Assembly (NCBI GenBank): GCA_910588095.1
Contig: CAJUQH010000010.1
Coordinates: forward strand, 1-64,000
Direction: 5' to 3'
Source: an uncultured Eggerthellaceae bacterium
GTDB taxonomy: Bacteria > Actinomycetota > Coriobacteriia > Coriobacteriales > Eggerthellaceae
Length of the DNA: 64,000 nt
Position 1 is the first letter of the stretch. The number at the start of each line of letters is the position of its first letter. The position numbers were made by a program, and so were the translations under genes. The notes beneath the pieces are model-generated. The model saw only the letters and a list, made by a program, of their open reading frames with translations, was not told where the DNA came from and ran no database searches. Positions 34,101 to 40,973 of the stretch are shown piece after piece.

Positions 34101-34735
34101 TCGACACCCAAGGCGGGCCAGAAGTGCCCTCCATCAGCGCCACCTACGACCAGGACGTGACGCTGCCAGCGCCAGGGGCCCGCAACGGGTATCGGTTCCT
34201 AGGATGGAACACGAGAGCCGATGGCAGCGGGACGACTTATCAAGCAGGCATCGCCCTCGCCAAGCCCAACCTCGCCACGAGCGGCACGGCCACGCTCTTC
34301 GCCCAGTGGGATGCGACCATATCGGCGGTGGTCCCCCTTGAGGTAGAGGCCCAAGTCGACGTGCTCGGGCTGGAAGCGCCCAAGGAGGCGACGGGCTGCA
34401 TCGAGTCGCGCTGCGGCGAGCCTCTTAAGGTGGCAGAGGTGGGCCTCACCCCGCTTGATGGCGCGAAGGAGCTCTTCGGCGCGGGCAACGTATCTGACGT
34501 GTTCCTCGAGGTGCTAGCGAACAACGGCGCCTCTCCCAACGCCCGCTTCTCCTTGGGCTCTTCCGCAACCGAATCCGACGCATCCAAGCTCCAAGCCCTC
34601 ACCATGGCAAGCTACGGAGCCCGCGTGCCCATAAGCTACCGCTTCACCATGCCGCCCGAGGTGCAGACCTCGCTTGTCGAACATGCCGACCCGACGCCAG
34701 TTTGCTCGGTGTACTACACGGTGGCGTTGGCATAG
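31166..34735 (+). CDS. Secreted BspA-like/InlB-repeat surface protein 2
   Basis: 1189 residues. Signal peptide 1-33 (ARKITACIIAALLSLALVPASALA). A region with repeat-encoded peptides is followed by LRR_5 repeats (~172-362), a unique segment (~380-545), then InlB B-type repeats from ~547 to 1049, alternating with a second repeat type (VEYWNKAGTTKLSSDANF). The C-terminal ~140 residues (VEAQVDVLGLEAP...ISYRFTMPP...VYYTVALA) match surface protein 3. No LPXTG or membrane anchor. The DNA of the repeat region is less GC-rich than the flanks and carries a 507-bp tandem duplication, so copy-number change is likely. Confidence 0.85.
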   Translation: MGTSASFALARKITACIIAALLSLALVPASALAEDGRSGAEGSEGAFGSEVPTSPQPPSDPSTEASGSDVILSGAAESGEVEGSDTKPLTLASGLVGAPSSFINSDVALDGEPVIGSFTVDGLTYAVIDESTIELIGVAPSVILSEGSESAGVEESNSNQASGAGLANLALPETITYEGATYTLASISPYAFYLSGVTDVMLPASVSDVDDRAFRSSDVANVTVAEDNQTYSSFDGALYSADKTRLLLIPEGRVGAVLLPREAEVADPGKFSHCSLVDAISVEDGAAFASENGLLYTSDLTTLLRVPAGAEEITIRDGCTTIAAGAMEACANLATINAPASVNSISPDVFRAIPTVSLPAASVTDDGNGGKSGTQLTVLVAFSSADDDLPEAEPENIEVRLAATGCLEVWQNVGLFLQGERAAMDCPVSLNDADLMRASAANPRVYGNGHALIARLKRTTDWSVASSSQIAKDGSMAFSGSSWYINEFGSFVVNTANNNALLVYDIVSGTAGWTVVGWSYTADTKALISQGIWLSTSPNIYPKWQANKYTISFDVNGGKNEANNKPADVTATFDSKLPAINANKPKRDGYTFKGWYDTSAATGGTMYYDASNRAVSGKAWDKAKDTKLYARWAANPYTVEYWNKAGTTKLSSDANFKYDTARNLASEPSSGISTGYSAVGWATAKGQTEKTYEFGSSQKNLATSGTKTLYLAETPNKYTVSFNINGGKDEANSKPADATATFDSALPAINANKPKKDGYTFKGWYDTSAATGGTMYYDASNKAVSGKTWDKAKNTTLYARWAANPYTVEYWNKAGTTKLSSDANFKYDTARNLASEPSSGISTGYSAVGWATAKGQTEKTYEFGSSQKNLATSGTKTLYLAETPNKYTVSFNINGGKDEANSKPADATATFDSALPAINANKPKKDGYTFKGWYDTSAATGGTMYYDASNKAVSGKTWDKAKNTTLYARWAASPYAIAFDTQGGPEVPSISATYDQDVTLPAPGARNGYRFLGWNTRADGSGTTYQAGIALAKPNLATSGTATLFAQWDATISAVVPLEVEAQVDVLGLEAPKEATGCIESRCGEPLKVAEVGLTPLDGAKELFGAGNVSDVFLEVLANNGASPNARFSLGSSATESDASKLQALTMASYGARVPISYRFTMPPEVQTSLVEHADPTPVCSVYYTVALA
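31286..31350 (+). repeat. Second type of palindromic repeat, copy in surface gene 2
   Basis: The arms are GAGGGGTCCGA (31286-31296) and TCGGACCCCTC (31340-31350), around the same core as at 4263. The arms differ from the first copy yet pair perfectly, so the stem is maintained. Confidence 0.7.
31373..31633 (+). repeat. Two in-frame VILSE-type interspersed repeats
   Basis: The copies are at 31373-31417 (GTCATCCTGAGCGGAG ... GTCGAAGGGTCC, arms GCCGC/GCGGC) and 31589-31633 (GTCATTCTGAGCGAAG ... GTCGAAGAATCC, arms GGCAG/CTGCC). They encode VILSGAAESGEVEGS and VILSEGSESAGVEES. Confidence 0.75.
33047..34080 (+). repeat. 507-bp tandem direct repeat, two essentially identical units
   Basis: Unit 1 is 33047-33553 and unit 2 is 33554-34060, and identity continues a short way into the next unit. 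I see no difference between the two units by eye. A more diverged partial unit precedes them (from about 32806). Each unit encodes 169 residues: one EYWNKAG-type repeat plus one InlB B-type repeat. Confidence 0.9.
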
Positions 34736-34746
34736 GGCCGCGCTTG

Positions 34747-34778
34747 CTGAAGCCGCCCCCCTACAAGGACGGCTTCAG
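34747..34778. terminator. Hairpin between converging genes
   Basis: CTGAAGCCG (34747-34755) and CGGCTTCAG (34770-34778) form a perfect 9-bp stem that includes the end of the ATPase gene. There is no T-run on either strand, so it may be only a weak or factor-assisted terminator. Confidence 0.4.
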
Positions 34779-36035
34779 AAGGAACTCGGTGATGCTGCGG
34801 ATGGCAATCCCATCGATGTTCCGCGGATACGAGCCTTGTCCGGTCACCACCATCTTGGGGTAAGCATCGCCTATGGCTCGCAGCGGCCGCAGCTCGCGGT
34901 CGAGGGTTGCCTCGTCTCGCATGTCCTCGCACACCTGGATGTAGAAGCGTTCGCTGTCACGCGTGGCGACGAAGTCGACCTCTCCTTGGCGTAGCTTTCC
35001 GACAGCCACCTCGTAGCCTGCATAAAGAAGCTGCAGGTAGACGATGTTCTCGAGTGTGCGCCCCGGGTCGGAGTTGCGATAACCGTCGAGGAAGCTCCGC
35101 AGTCCCGTGTCGACGATGTAATGCTTGCCGTTGGTCTTCAGCAGCTCTTTCCCTTTGATGTCATACCGCTTGGCAGGGTAGAAAAGGTACGCATCGCAAA
35201 GCGAACTGATGTAGGCGCCCACCGTGTCGCTCGATGCCTTCTCCGAGTTCGAGCGCAGGGCGTTGGCGATGCTGTGGGGCGAGTTCTCGTTGCCGATGTT
35301 GTCGGCCAAGAACCGGCAGATGCGCTCGAGCAAGCGCCCGTTGCGCGGCAAGCGCGCGCCCTTGCGCCGGTCGCGCTCAAGGATGTCTCGTATGACTACC
35401 GTGTCGTAGAGCGACTTGAGGTAGAGGCGGTGCTCGTCGCGGCTTGGCTCAGAGAAACTGAGGAAGGGGAAGCCTCCGTACTCGCGGAATTGCTCGAACA
35501 GCATCCCGAGGGAGACCGGCGAGCCGTCGCGGTCTTCTGCGATGGCCTGGGGGTCATGGGTGGCGGGAGCGGCGATTCCGCGGAAGGCCAGGTACTCGGA
35601 GAACACGAGCGGGAGCATCTCGACTTCGACGTAGCGCCCGGAAAGCAGCGTGGAAAGCTCGCTCGACAGCAGGTGGGCATTGGAGCCGGTGATGTAGATA
35701 TCGCAGTCGCCGTCGGCGCGCAGGGAATTGATGGTGCGTTCCCAGCCTTCTACTTCTTGCAGCTCGTCGAAGAACAGGTAGGGGCGGGGTATGCTCTCTA
35801 TGCGGCCCTTCACGGTTGCGTAGAGGCTTTGATAATCGCGGATGGCGTCGAACTCCATGGATTCCATCTGGAAGGAGATTATGCGATTCGCTTCGACGCC
35901 TTCTTGCCTCAGGCGCTCCTGCATGAGGGCAAGAAGCGATGATTTTCCGCACCTTCTTACGCCGGTAACTACCTTTATGAGGCCGGTGTCCTTGAAAAGA
36001 AGAAGCTGATTAAGATATTTTTCCCGTTCAATCAT
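34761..36035 (-). CDS. AAA-family ATPase with C-terminal DUF4143 domain
   Basis: 424 residues. Walker A is GVRRCGKSS (~25-33), and the Walker B-like box is LFFDELQEVEGW. ITGSNAHLLSSELSTLLSGRY is the conserved sensor region of this AAA_14 family, and the last third (LEERI..., VDTGLRSFLDGY, VDFVATRD) is the DUF4143 domain with a nuclease-like fold. Proteins of this kind occur widely in multiple copies with unknown function. AGGA precedes the ATG. Its upstream region is AT-rich and carries an inverted repeat. Confidence 0.85.
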   Translation of the reverse strand: MIEREKYLNQLLLFKDTGLIKVVTGVRRCGKSSLLALMQERLRQEGVEANRIISFQMESMEFDAIRDYQSLYATVKGRIESIPRPYLFFDELQEVEGWERTINSLRADGDCDIYITGSNAHLLSSELSTLLSGRYVEVEMLPLVFSEYLAFRGIAAPATHDPQAIAEDRDGSPVSLGMLFEQFREYGGFPFLSFSEPSRDEHRLYLKSLYDTVVIRDILERDRRKGARLPRNGRLLERICRFLADNIGNENSPHSIANALRSNSEKASSDTVGAYISSLCDAYLFYPAKRYDIKGKELLKTNGKHYIVDTGLRSFLDGYRNSDPGRTLENIVYLQLLYAGYEVAVGKLRQGEVDFVATRDSERFYIQVCEDMRDEATLDRELRPLRAIGDAYPKMVVTGQGSYPRNIDGIAIRSITEFLLKPSL

Positions 36036-36052
36036 GATATTTTCCTAATCTA

Positions 36053-36079
36053 AAAAACTTGCATGATTGGAAAGTTTTT
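36053..36079. promoter_or_regulatory. Inverted repeat AAAAACTT-N11-AAGTTTTT upstream of the ATPase gene
   Basis: A perfect 8-bp inverted repeat lies between a possible -10 (TATGTT, minus strand 36085-36080) and the ATPase start. It could be an operator at the start of transcription or a leader hairpin. Confidence 0.45.
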
Positions 36080-36214
36080 AACATAGTATTGCCTTGATTT
36101 GCGTTTGGCAAGGGTTGGGAGAAACGGCGACTTGCTTGTGGGCTGGGGCCGCAGGCGGGTGTTGCAAGCGGGTAAAATCGTGGGAAGAGTACCCGGCCTT
36201 TGGGGCGCCGGTGC

Positions 36215-36220
36215 TAGAAT
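36215..36220 (+). promoter_or_regulatory. -10 box of leuCD
   Basis: The extended -10 TGCTAGAAT lies about 53 bases before the leuC GTG. The 16 bases around it are the same as at 19134-19149. I found no T-box or leucine-rich leader peptide. Confidence 0.5.
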
Positions 36221-36272
36221 GAAACGGTTTCACTTATCTGCGTACAGCGCGTTTCGAGAAGGAGGCCCCGCC

Positions 36273-37538
36273 GTGGCACGACCTATGACCATGGCCGAGA
36301 AGATTCTGGCCGCACACGCGGGCTTGGACGAGGTCCAGCCCGGGCAGCTCATCGAGTGCGACCTTGACCTGGTGCTGGCCAATGACGTGACGGCGCCCAT
36401 CGCCATTGCCAAGGTGAACGAGATAACCGGTCGCGTATTCGACCCTGAGCGCGTGGTGTTGGTGCCCGACCACTACGTTCCCAACAAGGACATCAAGAGC
36501 GCCGAGCAGGCCAAGATAGTGCGCGACTTCGCAAAGGCCCAGGGCGTGACCCACTACTACGAGGTGGGCTGCATGGGCGTTGAGCACGCGCTGCTGCCCG
36601 AGCAGGGCGTGGTGGGCGCGGGCGACCTGATGATAGGCGCCGACAGCCACACGTGCACCTATGGTGCGCTGGGGGCCTTCTCCACGGGCGTGGGCTCCAC
36701 CGATGCCGGGGTGGGCATGGCCACGGGCAAGGCGTGGTTCAAGGTGCCCGAGACCATCAAGTTCGTGGTGGATGGAAAGCTGGCGCCGGGCGTGACGGGC
36801 AAGGACGTCATCCTGCACATCATCGGCATGATAGGGGTGGACGGCGCCCTGTACAAGGCCATGGAGTTCACCGGCAGCGCCATCGAGGCCCTGCCCATGG
36901 ACGAGCGCCTGAGCATATCGAACATGGCCATCGAGGCGGGCGGCAAGGCGGGGCTCATTCCCGTGGACGACGTCACCCGCGCTTACATGGACGGGCGGGT
37001 GGAGCGCCCCTACACGGCCTACTATTCCGATGACGACGCGGAATTCGCCGACGTCGTTTCCATCGACGCGGCCGACATCGTGCCCACCGTGGCCTTCCCG
37101 CATCTGCCCAGCAACACGCGTCCGGTGGCTGAAGCGCGCGACGTGCGCATAGACCAGGCGGTCATCGGCAGCTGCACCAACGGGCGGCTCGACGACATGC
37201 GCCAGGCGGCCGCTGTGCTGCGCGGGCGCAAGGTGCACCCCGATGTGCGCTGCATCGTGATTCCGGCTACCCAGCAGGTGTACCGCGCGTGCATCGACGA
37301 GGGGCTGATGGATGTGTTCTTGGACGCCAACTGCGCGGTGTCCACGCCTACGTGCGGCCCCTGCCTGGGCGGCTATATGGGCATCTTGGCGGCGGGCGAG
37401 CGCGCCATAGCCACCACCAACCGCAACTTCGTCGGCCGCATGGGCGACCCGACCTCGGAGGTGTATCTGTCCAGCCCGGCTGTGGCGGCGGCCAGCGCGG
37501 TGCTGGGGCATATTGGCCTGCCGGAAGACTTGGGCTGA
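36273..37538 (+). CDS. leuC: 3-isopropylmalate dehydratase, large subunit
   Basis: 421 residues from the GTG at 36273, which has GAAGGAGG seven bases before; upstream in-frame ATGs lack sites and would add non-homologous residues. Cys301 (GSCTNGR), Cys361 and Cys364 (CGPC) hold the 4Fe-4S cluster of this aconitase-family enzyme of leucine synthesis. Length is that of the archaeal/clostridial type (~420) rather than the ~470 enterobacterial type. leuD follows after 29 bases. Confidence 0.95.
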   Translation: MARPMTMAEKILAAHAGLDEVQPGQLIECDLDLVLANDVTAPIAIAKVNEITGRVFDPERVVLVPDHYVPNKDIKSAEQAKIVRDFAKAQGVTHYYEVGCMGVEHALLPEQGVVGAGDLMIGADSHTCTYGALGAFSTGVGSTDAGVGMATGKAWFKVPETIKFVVDGKLAPGVTGKDVILHIIGMIGVDGALYKAMEFTGSAIEALPMDERLSISNMAIEAGGKAGLIPVDDVTRAYMDGRVERPYTAYYSDDDAEFADVVSIDAADIVPTVAFPHLPSNTRPVAEARDVRIDQAVIGSCTNGRLDDMRQAAAVLRGRKVHPDVRCIVIPATQQVYRACIDEGLMDVFLDANCAVSTPTCGPCLGGYMGILAAGERAIATTNRNFVGRMGDPTSEVYLSSPAVAAASAVLGHIGLPEDLG

Positions 37539-37567
37539 GAGCGCTTTATAGAGGAGATAGGAACGAC

Positions 37568-38059
37568 ATGAAGTACAAGGGAACCGCTCATCGCTACGGG
37601 CGCGACATCGACACCGACGTCATCATACCGGCGCGCTACCTGAACACGTCCGACCCGGCCGAGCTGGCCAAGCATTGCCTGGAAGACCTGGACACCGCGT
37701 TCGTCGAGCGCGTGCAGCCCGGCGACGTGATAGTGGCGGAGGAGAACTTCGGCTGCGGCAGCTCGCGCGAGCACGCCCCGATCGCCATCAAGGCAGCGGG
37801 CGTCGACGCGGTCATAGCCAAGAGCTTCGCGCGCATCTTCTACCGAAATGCCATCAACACGGGGCTGGCCATTTTGGAGTGCCCCGAGGCGGTGGACGCC
37901 ATCAAGGCGGGCGATACCGTGAGCGTCGATACCGAGACGGGCACCATCACCGACGAGACGACGGGCGCCGTGTTCCAGGCGCAGCCGTTCCCGCCGTTCA
38001 TCGCCGAGATAATCGAAGCAGGCGGCCTGGTGGCGCGCTGGCAGAAGAAGCTTGCGTGA
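37568..38059 (+). CDS. leuD: 3-isopropylmalate dehydratase, small subunit
   Basis: 163 residues with the swivel-domain motifs DTDVIIPARYL and NFGCGSSREHAPIA. It pairs with LeuC to isomerise 2-isopropylmalate. AGGAGATAGGAACGAC lies before the ATG. The small toxin-like cassette separates it from leuB. Confidence 0.95.
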   Translation: MKYKGTAHRYGRDIDTDVIIPARYLNTSDPAELAKHCLEDLDTAFVERVQPGDVIVAEENFGCGSSREHAPIAIKAAGVDAVIAKSFARIFYRNAINTGLAILECPEAVDAIKAGDTVSVDTETGTITDETTGAVFQAQPFPPFIAEIIEAGGLVARWQKKLA

Positions 38060-38086
38060 CGTGTTTTTATGTAGCGAATTAAAGAG

Positions 38087-38092
38087 TAAAAT
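38087..38092 (+). promoter_or_regulatory. -10 box of the small-peptide transcript
   Basis: TAAAAT lies seven bases before the left arm of the inverted repeat, so the RNA would begin at about 38099. The -35 is poor (TTTTTA). Confidence 0.4.
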
Positions 38093-38120
38093 GGATTAGC
38101 GCTAGCGAAGTCCGCATGCG

Positions 38121-38148
38121 GGCGGTGCTCCCGAAAGGGGGTGACGCC
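38121..38148 (+). promoter_or_regulatory. Hairpin sequestering the small-peptide ribosome-binding site
   Basis: GGCG/CGCC and CTCCC/GGGGG stack around a small internal loop, closed by a GAAA tetraloop. The GGGGG strand is the only Shine-Dalgarno candidate for the ATG at 38150. Confidence 0.6.
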
Positions 38149-38149
38149 T

Positions 38150-38290
38150 ATGGACCTGTTCCGTGAAATCCTGAATGCTGTAGCAGCCTTTGCCACGGTT
38201 GCCGGGTTTATACTCGAAGTACTAAGGGAATATAAGCATCAACGGATGACGAGAGCTGAAAAGGGAAGGACCGGCGGCAACCGGTCCTAA
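38150..38290 (+). CDS. 46-residue hydrophobic/basic peptide, type I toxin-like
   Basis: The peptide starts MDLFREILNAVAAFATVAGF. One hydrophobic helix (~7-25) is followed by a strongly basic tail (REYKHQRMTRAEKGRTGG). This is the build of Fst-like and small holin-like type I toxins, which depolarise the membrane. Coding is plausible because the frame is closed by a spaced, if hidden, ribosome-binding site. The stop codon overlaps the antisense terminator. It is unrelated to leucine synthesis and sits like a passenger between leuD and leuB. Family membership is by resemblance only. Confidence 0.6.
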   Translation: MDLFREILNAVAAFATVAGFILEVLREYKHQRMTRAEKGRTGGNRS

Positions 38291-38347
38291 CCAATTCATA
38301 TAGCTTGCGCCGCCCGCCCAGGATCACAACCTACGGGCTTCGCTAGC
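38256..38347 (-). ncRNA. Predicted antisense RNA to the small-peptide mRNA
   Basis: A transcript from the promoter at 38354-38362 would start near 38347, run through the untranslated 3' side of the peptide gene and the last codons, and end at the hairpin 38267-38288 (AGGACCGG/CCGGTCCT) followed by TTCCCTTTTC. About 90 nt, entirely complementary to the sense RNA if that reads through. No expression evidence. Confidence 0.5.
38267..38288 (-). terminator. Terminator of the predicted antisense RNA
   Basis: The 8-bp stem AGGACCGG/CCGGTCCT has a 6-nt loop and on the minus strand is followed by TCCCTTTTC. On the plus strand no T-run follows. Confidence 0.6.
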
Positions 38348-38353
38348 GCCCTT

Positions 38354-38362
38354 ATTATAGCA
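38354..38362 (-). promoter_or_regulatory. Extended -10 of the predicted antisense RNA
   Basis: A perfect TGCTATAAT on the minus strand, with TTCATA at 17-bp spacing as -35. It lies inside the leuB leader, reading away from leuB. Confidence 0.65.
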
Positions 38363-38377
38363 GGAAGGATAGCAGAT

Positions 38378-39484
38378 ATGAACACCTACAACGTTTGCCT
38401 TTTGCCCGGTGATGGCATCGGGCCCGAGATAATCGCCGAGGGCTGCAAGGTGCTCGATGCGGTGGGCGCCAAGCACGGCATGGCGTTCGATTACACCGAG
38501 GCGCTCATAGGCGGCTGCGCCATCGATGCGTGCGGCGAGGCGCTGCCCGCGGCTACGCTTGATGCTGCCAAGGCAGCCGACGCGGTGCTGCTGGCCGCGG
38601 TGGGCGGCCCTCAGTGGGATACCACCGACCCCAACCGCCCGCGCCCCGAGCAGGGGCTGCTGGGCATCCGCAAGGAACTGGGCCTGTACACCAACCTGCG
38701 CCCCGTGCAGATATTCAGCGCTCTGGCCGATGCGTCCACGTTGAAGCCCCAGGTCATCGATGGCGTGGACCTCATGATAGTACGCGAGTTGACCGGCGGT
38801 CTGTACTTCGGCGAGCGCATGCGCTTCTACGACGAGGAAGGCGCCGGCCCCGGCGGCAGCAATGGCCAGCGGGCCTTCGACACGCTGGAGTACCGCGAGT
38901 ACGAGATCGAGCGCATCGCGCGCAAGGCCTTCGAGGCGGCGTCCAAGCGCCGTGGCCGCGTGCACTCCATCGACAAGGCCAACGTGCTGGAGACGAGCCG
39001 CCTGTGGCGCGAGGTGGTCCACGCCGTGCACGACGCCGACTTCCCCGAGATAGAGCTGGTGGACATGCTGGTGGACAACGCCGCCATGCAGCTGATAAGC
39101 CGCCCGGCCGACTTCGACGTGGTGGTGACCGAGAACATGTTCGGCGACATACTGTCCGACGAGGCAGCTCAGATAACCGGCTCGCTGGGCATGCTGGCCA
39201 GCGCCAGCCTGGGCGACGGCACGGCGCTCTACGAGCCGAGCCACGGCAGCGCGCCCGACATAGCTGGCTTAGGCGTGGCGAACCCGCTGGCCCAGGTCCT
39301 TTCGGTGGAGATGATGCTGCGCTACAGCTTCGATGCGGAAGCGGCCGCCGATGACGTGCGCCGCGCCGTGACCACGGTGCTGGACGAGGGCTGGCGCACC
39401 GGCGACATAAAGGATGTGGGCACGCCCGCCGACAAGGTGGTAGGCTGCGCGGCCATGGGCGACTTGGTGGCGGAGCGCCTGTAG
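38378..39484 (+). CDS. leuB: 3-isopropylmalate dehydrogenase
   Basis: 368 residues. It oxidises and decarboxylates 3-isopropylmalate with NAD. LLPGDGIGPEI is the start signature. RELTGGLYFGER and the Asp-rich MFGDILSDEAAQITGSLGMLASAS are substrate and metal motifs. GGAAGG lies nine bases before the ATG. Confidence 0.95.
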   Translation: MNTYNVCLLPGDGIGPEIIAEGCKVLDAVGAKHGMAFDYTEALIGGCAIDACGEALPAATLDAAKAADAVLLAAVGGPQWDTTDPNRPRPEQGLLGIRKELGLYTNLRPVQIFSALADASTLKPQVIDGVDLMIVRELTGGLYFGERMRFYDEEGAGPGGSNGQRAFDTLEYREYEIERIARKAFEAASKRRGRVHSIDKANVLETSRLWREVVHAVHDADFPEIELVDMLVDNAAMQLISRPADFDVVVTENMFGDILSDEAAQITGSLGMLASASLGDGTALYEPSHGSAPDIAGLGVANPLAQVLSVEMMLRYSFDAEAAADDVRRAVTTVLDEGWRTGDIKDVGTPADKVVGCAAMGDLVAERL

Positions 39485-39605
39485 GGCCTTCCGCCTGGTC
39501 GCCCGCCCCAGATACCCGCTCCGGCGCTGTGCGGCGCTGGCCGTGCTCGGCCCCTGCGTGGTATGTTGATTCCAAGCAACGACTGAGCACGACCAAGGAG
39601 CTTCG

Positions 39606-40922
39606 ATGGCTATAAACGCACCGGAAGGCACCCGCGACCTGCTGCCCGATGAGGCGCTGTTCTGGGAGCGGTTCAAGGGCACGGCGGCTGAGGTGTTCGG
39701 CCGCTACGGCTACCTGCCCATCGACACGCCCATCATCGAGCAGACCGAGCTGTTCGTGCGCGGCATCGGCGAGGCCACCGACGTGGTGTCCAAGGAGATG
39801 TTCACCGCCATATCGGGCGAGAACCTGCGCCGCTGGCTCGAGGAAGGGAAGGCTCCGAAGGCCAAGGGCCGCCTGAGCCTGCGCCCCGAGGGCACGGCTG
39901 GCACCGTGCGCGCCGTGGTGCAGCACGACTTGGTGCCCCAGGGCGCCGCACCGGCGAAGCTCATGTACGCCGGGCCGATGTTCCGCGCCGAGCGCCCGCA
40001 GAAGGGCCGCCAGCGCCAGTTCAACCAGATAGGAGTCGAGTGCCTGGGGGCCGAGGAGCCTACCATCGACGCCGAGGCCATCATCATGCTCATGCGCTTC
40101 TACGAGAAGGTGGGCATCCCGCGCGCCTCCATGCGCCTGCTGCTGAACTCCATGGGCTGCGAGCAGTGCCGGCCGCCCTATCGCGAGCTGGTGAAGGCCT
40201 ACATGGACGAGCACGCGGCCGAGCTGTGCGAGACGTGCATGACCCGCGCCGAGCTGAACCCTCTGCGCGCCTTCGACTGCAAGAACGAGACGTGCGCGAC
40301 GGTCATGGCTGATGCGCCGAAGATAACCGACCATCTGTGCGAGGGCTGCCGCGAGCACTACGATGCGGTGAAGGCGCTGCTCGATGGCGCGGGCATCGCC
40401 TACGAGGAGGATCCGGCCCTCGTGCGCGGGCTCGACTACTACACGCGCACCGTGTTCGAAGTGCAGGCCACCGACGGCATGGGGTCGCAGAACGCCATCG
40501 GCGGCGGCGGCCGCTATGACAAGCTGGCCGAGGAAGTGGGCGGCCGTCCCACGCCGGGGCTCGGCTTCGCGCTGGGCTTCGAGCGTTGCGTGCTGGCGCT
40601 GGAGGCGGCCGGCGTCGAGCTGCCGCGGGCCCAGCGCTGCGACCTGTTCGTGGCCTGCGTGGACGATGGGGTGCGCGCGCACGCCTTCACGCTGGTGCAG
40701 CAATGCCGCGACGCGGGCTACATCTGCGAGATGGACCACCAGCACCGCAGCCTGAAGAGCCAGTTCAAGCTGGCGGACAAGCTAGGTGCGGCGCGAGTGG
40801 CGGTGCTCGGCCCCGACGAGCTGGCCCGCGGCCAGGTGACCCTGCGCGACATGGCGTCGCATGAGGAGTTCCCGGTCGCGCTGGACAGCGTGGCCGCCGA
40901 GCTTTCGCAGGCGCTTCTGTGA
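39606..40922 (+). CDS. hisS: Histidyl-tRNA synthetase
   Basis: 438 residues. Class II motif 2 (RPEGTAG... and FRAERPQKGRQRQFNQ), histidine motif RGLDYYTRTVFEV, motif 3 GLGFALGFER and a C-terminal anticodon domain. The order hisS-aspS is common in Gram-positives, and the gap to aspS is 51 bases. CAAGGAG precedes the ATG. Confidence 0.96.
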   Translation: MAINAPEGTRDLLPDEALFWERFKGTAAEVFGRYGYLPIDTPIIEQTELFVRGIGEATDVVSKEMFTAISGENLRRWLEEGKAPKAKGRLSLRPEGTAGTVRAVVQHDLVPQGAAPAKLMYAGPMFRAERPQKGRQRQFNQIGVECLGAEEPTIDAEAIIMLMRFYEKVGIPRASMRLLLNSMGCEQCRPPYRELVKAYMDEHAAELCETCMTRAELNPLRAFDCKNETCATVMADAPKITDHLCEGCREHYDAVKALLDGAGIAYEEDPALVRGLDYYTRTVFEVQATDGMGSQNAIGGGGRYDKLAEEVGGRPTPGLGFALGFERCVLALEAAGVELPRAQRCDLFVACVDDGVRAHAFTLVQQCRDAGYICEMDHQHRSLKSQFKLADKLGAARVAVLGPDELARGQVTLRDMASHEEFPVALDSVAAELSQALL

Positions 40923-40973
40923 TAGGATAGGCGGACTGGCTTTTACCTGTTCCCGAGGGAGATTCAGAGCACT

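Larger units (their letters stand above)
38099..38349. repeat. Inverted repeat bounding the small-peptide cassette
   Basis: GCGCTAGCGAAG (38099-38110) and CTTCGCTAGCGC (38338-38349) are perfect 12-bp inverted repeats. Further in, GCGGGCGGTGC on the left and its near complement GCGCCGCCCGCC on the right extend the match with a gap. The predicted sense and antisense RNAs both begin in these arms. Confidence 0.8.

Noticed and set aside
36036..36272. T-box or leucine leader peptide before leuC
   Set aside because: No T-box sequence, no run of leucine codons and no antiterminator/terminator pair.
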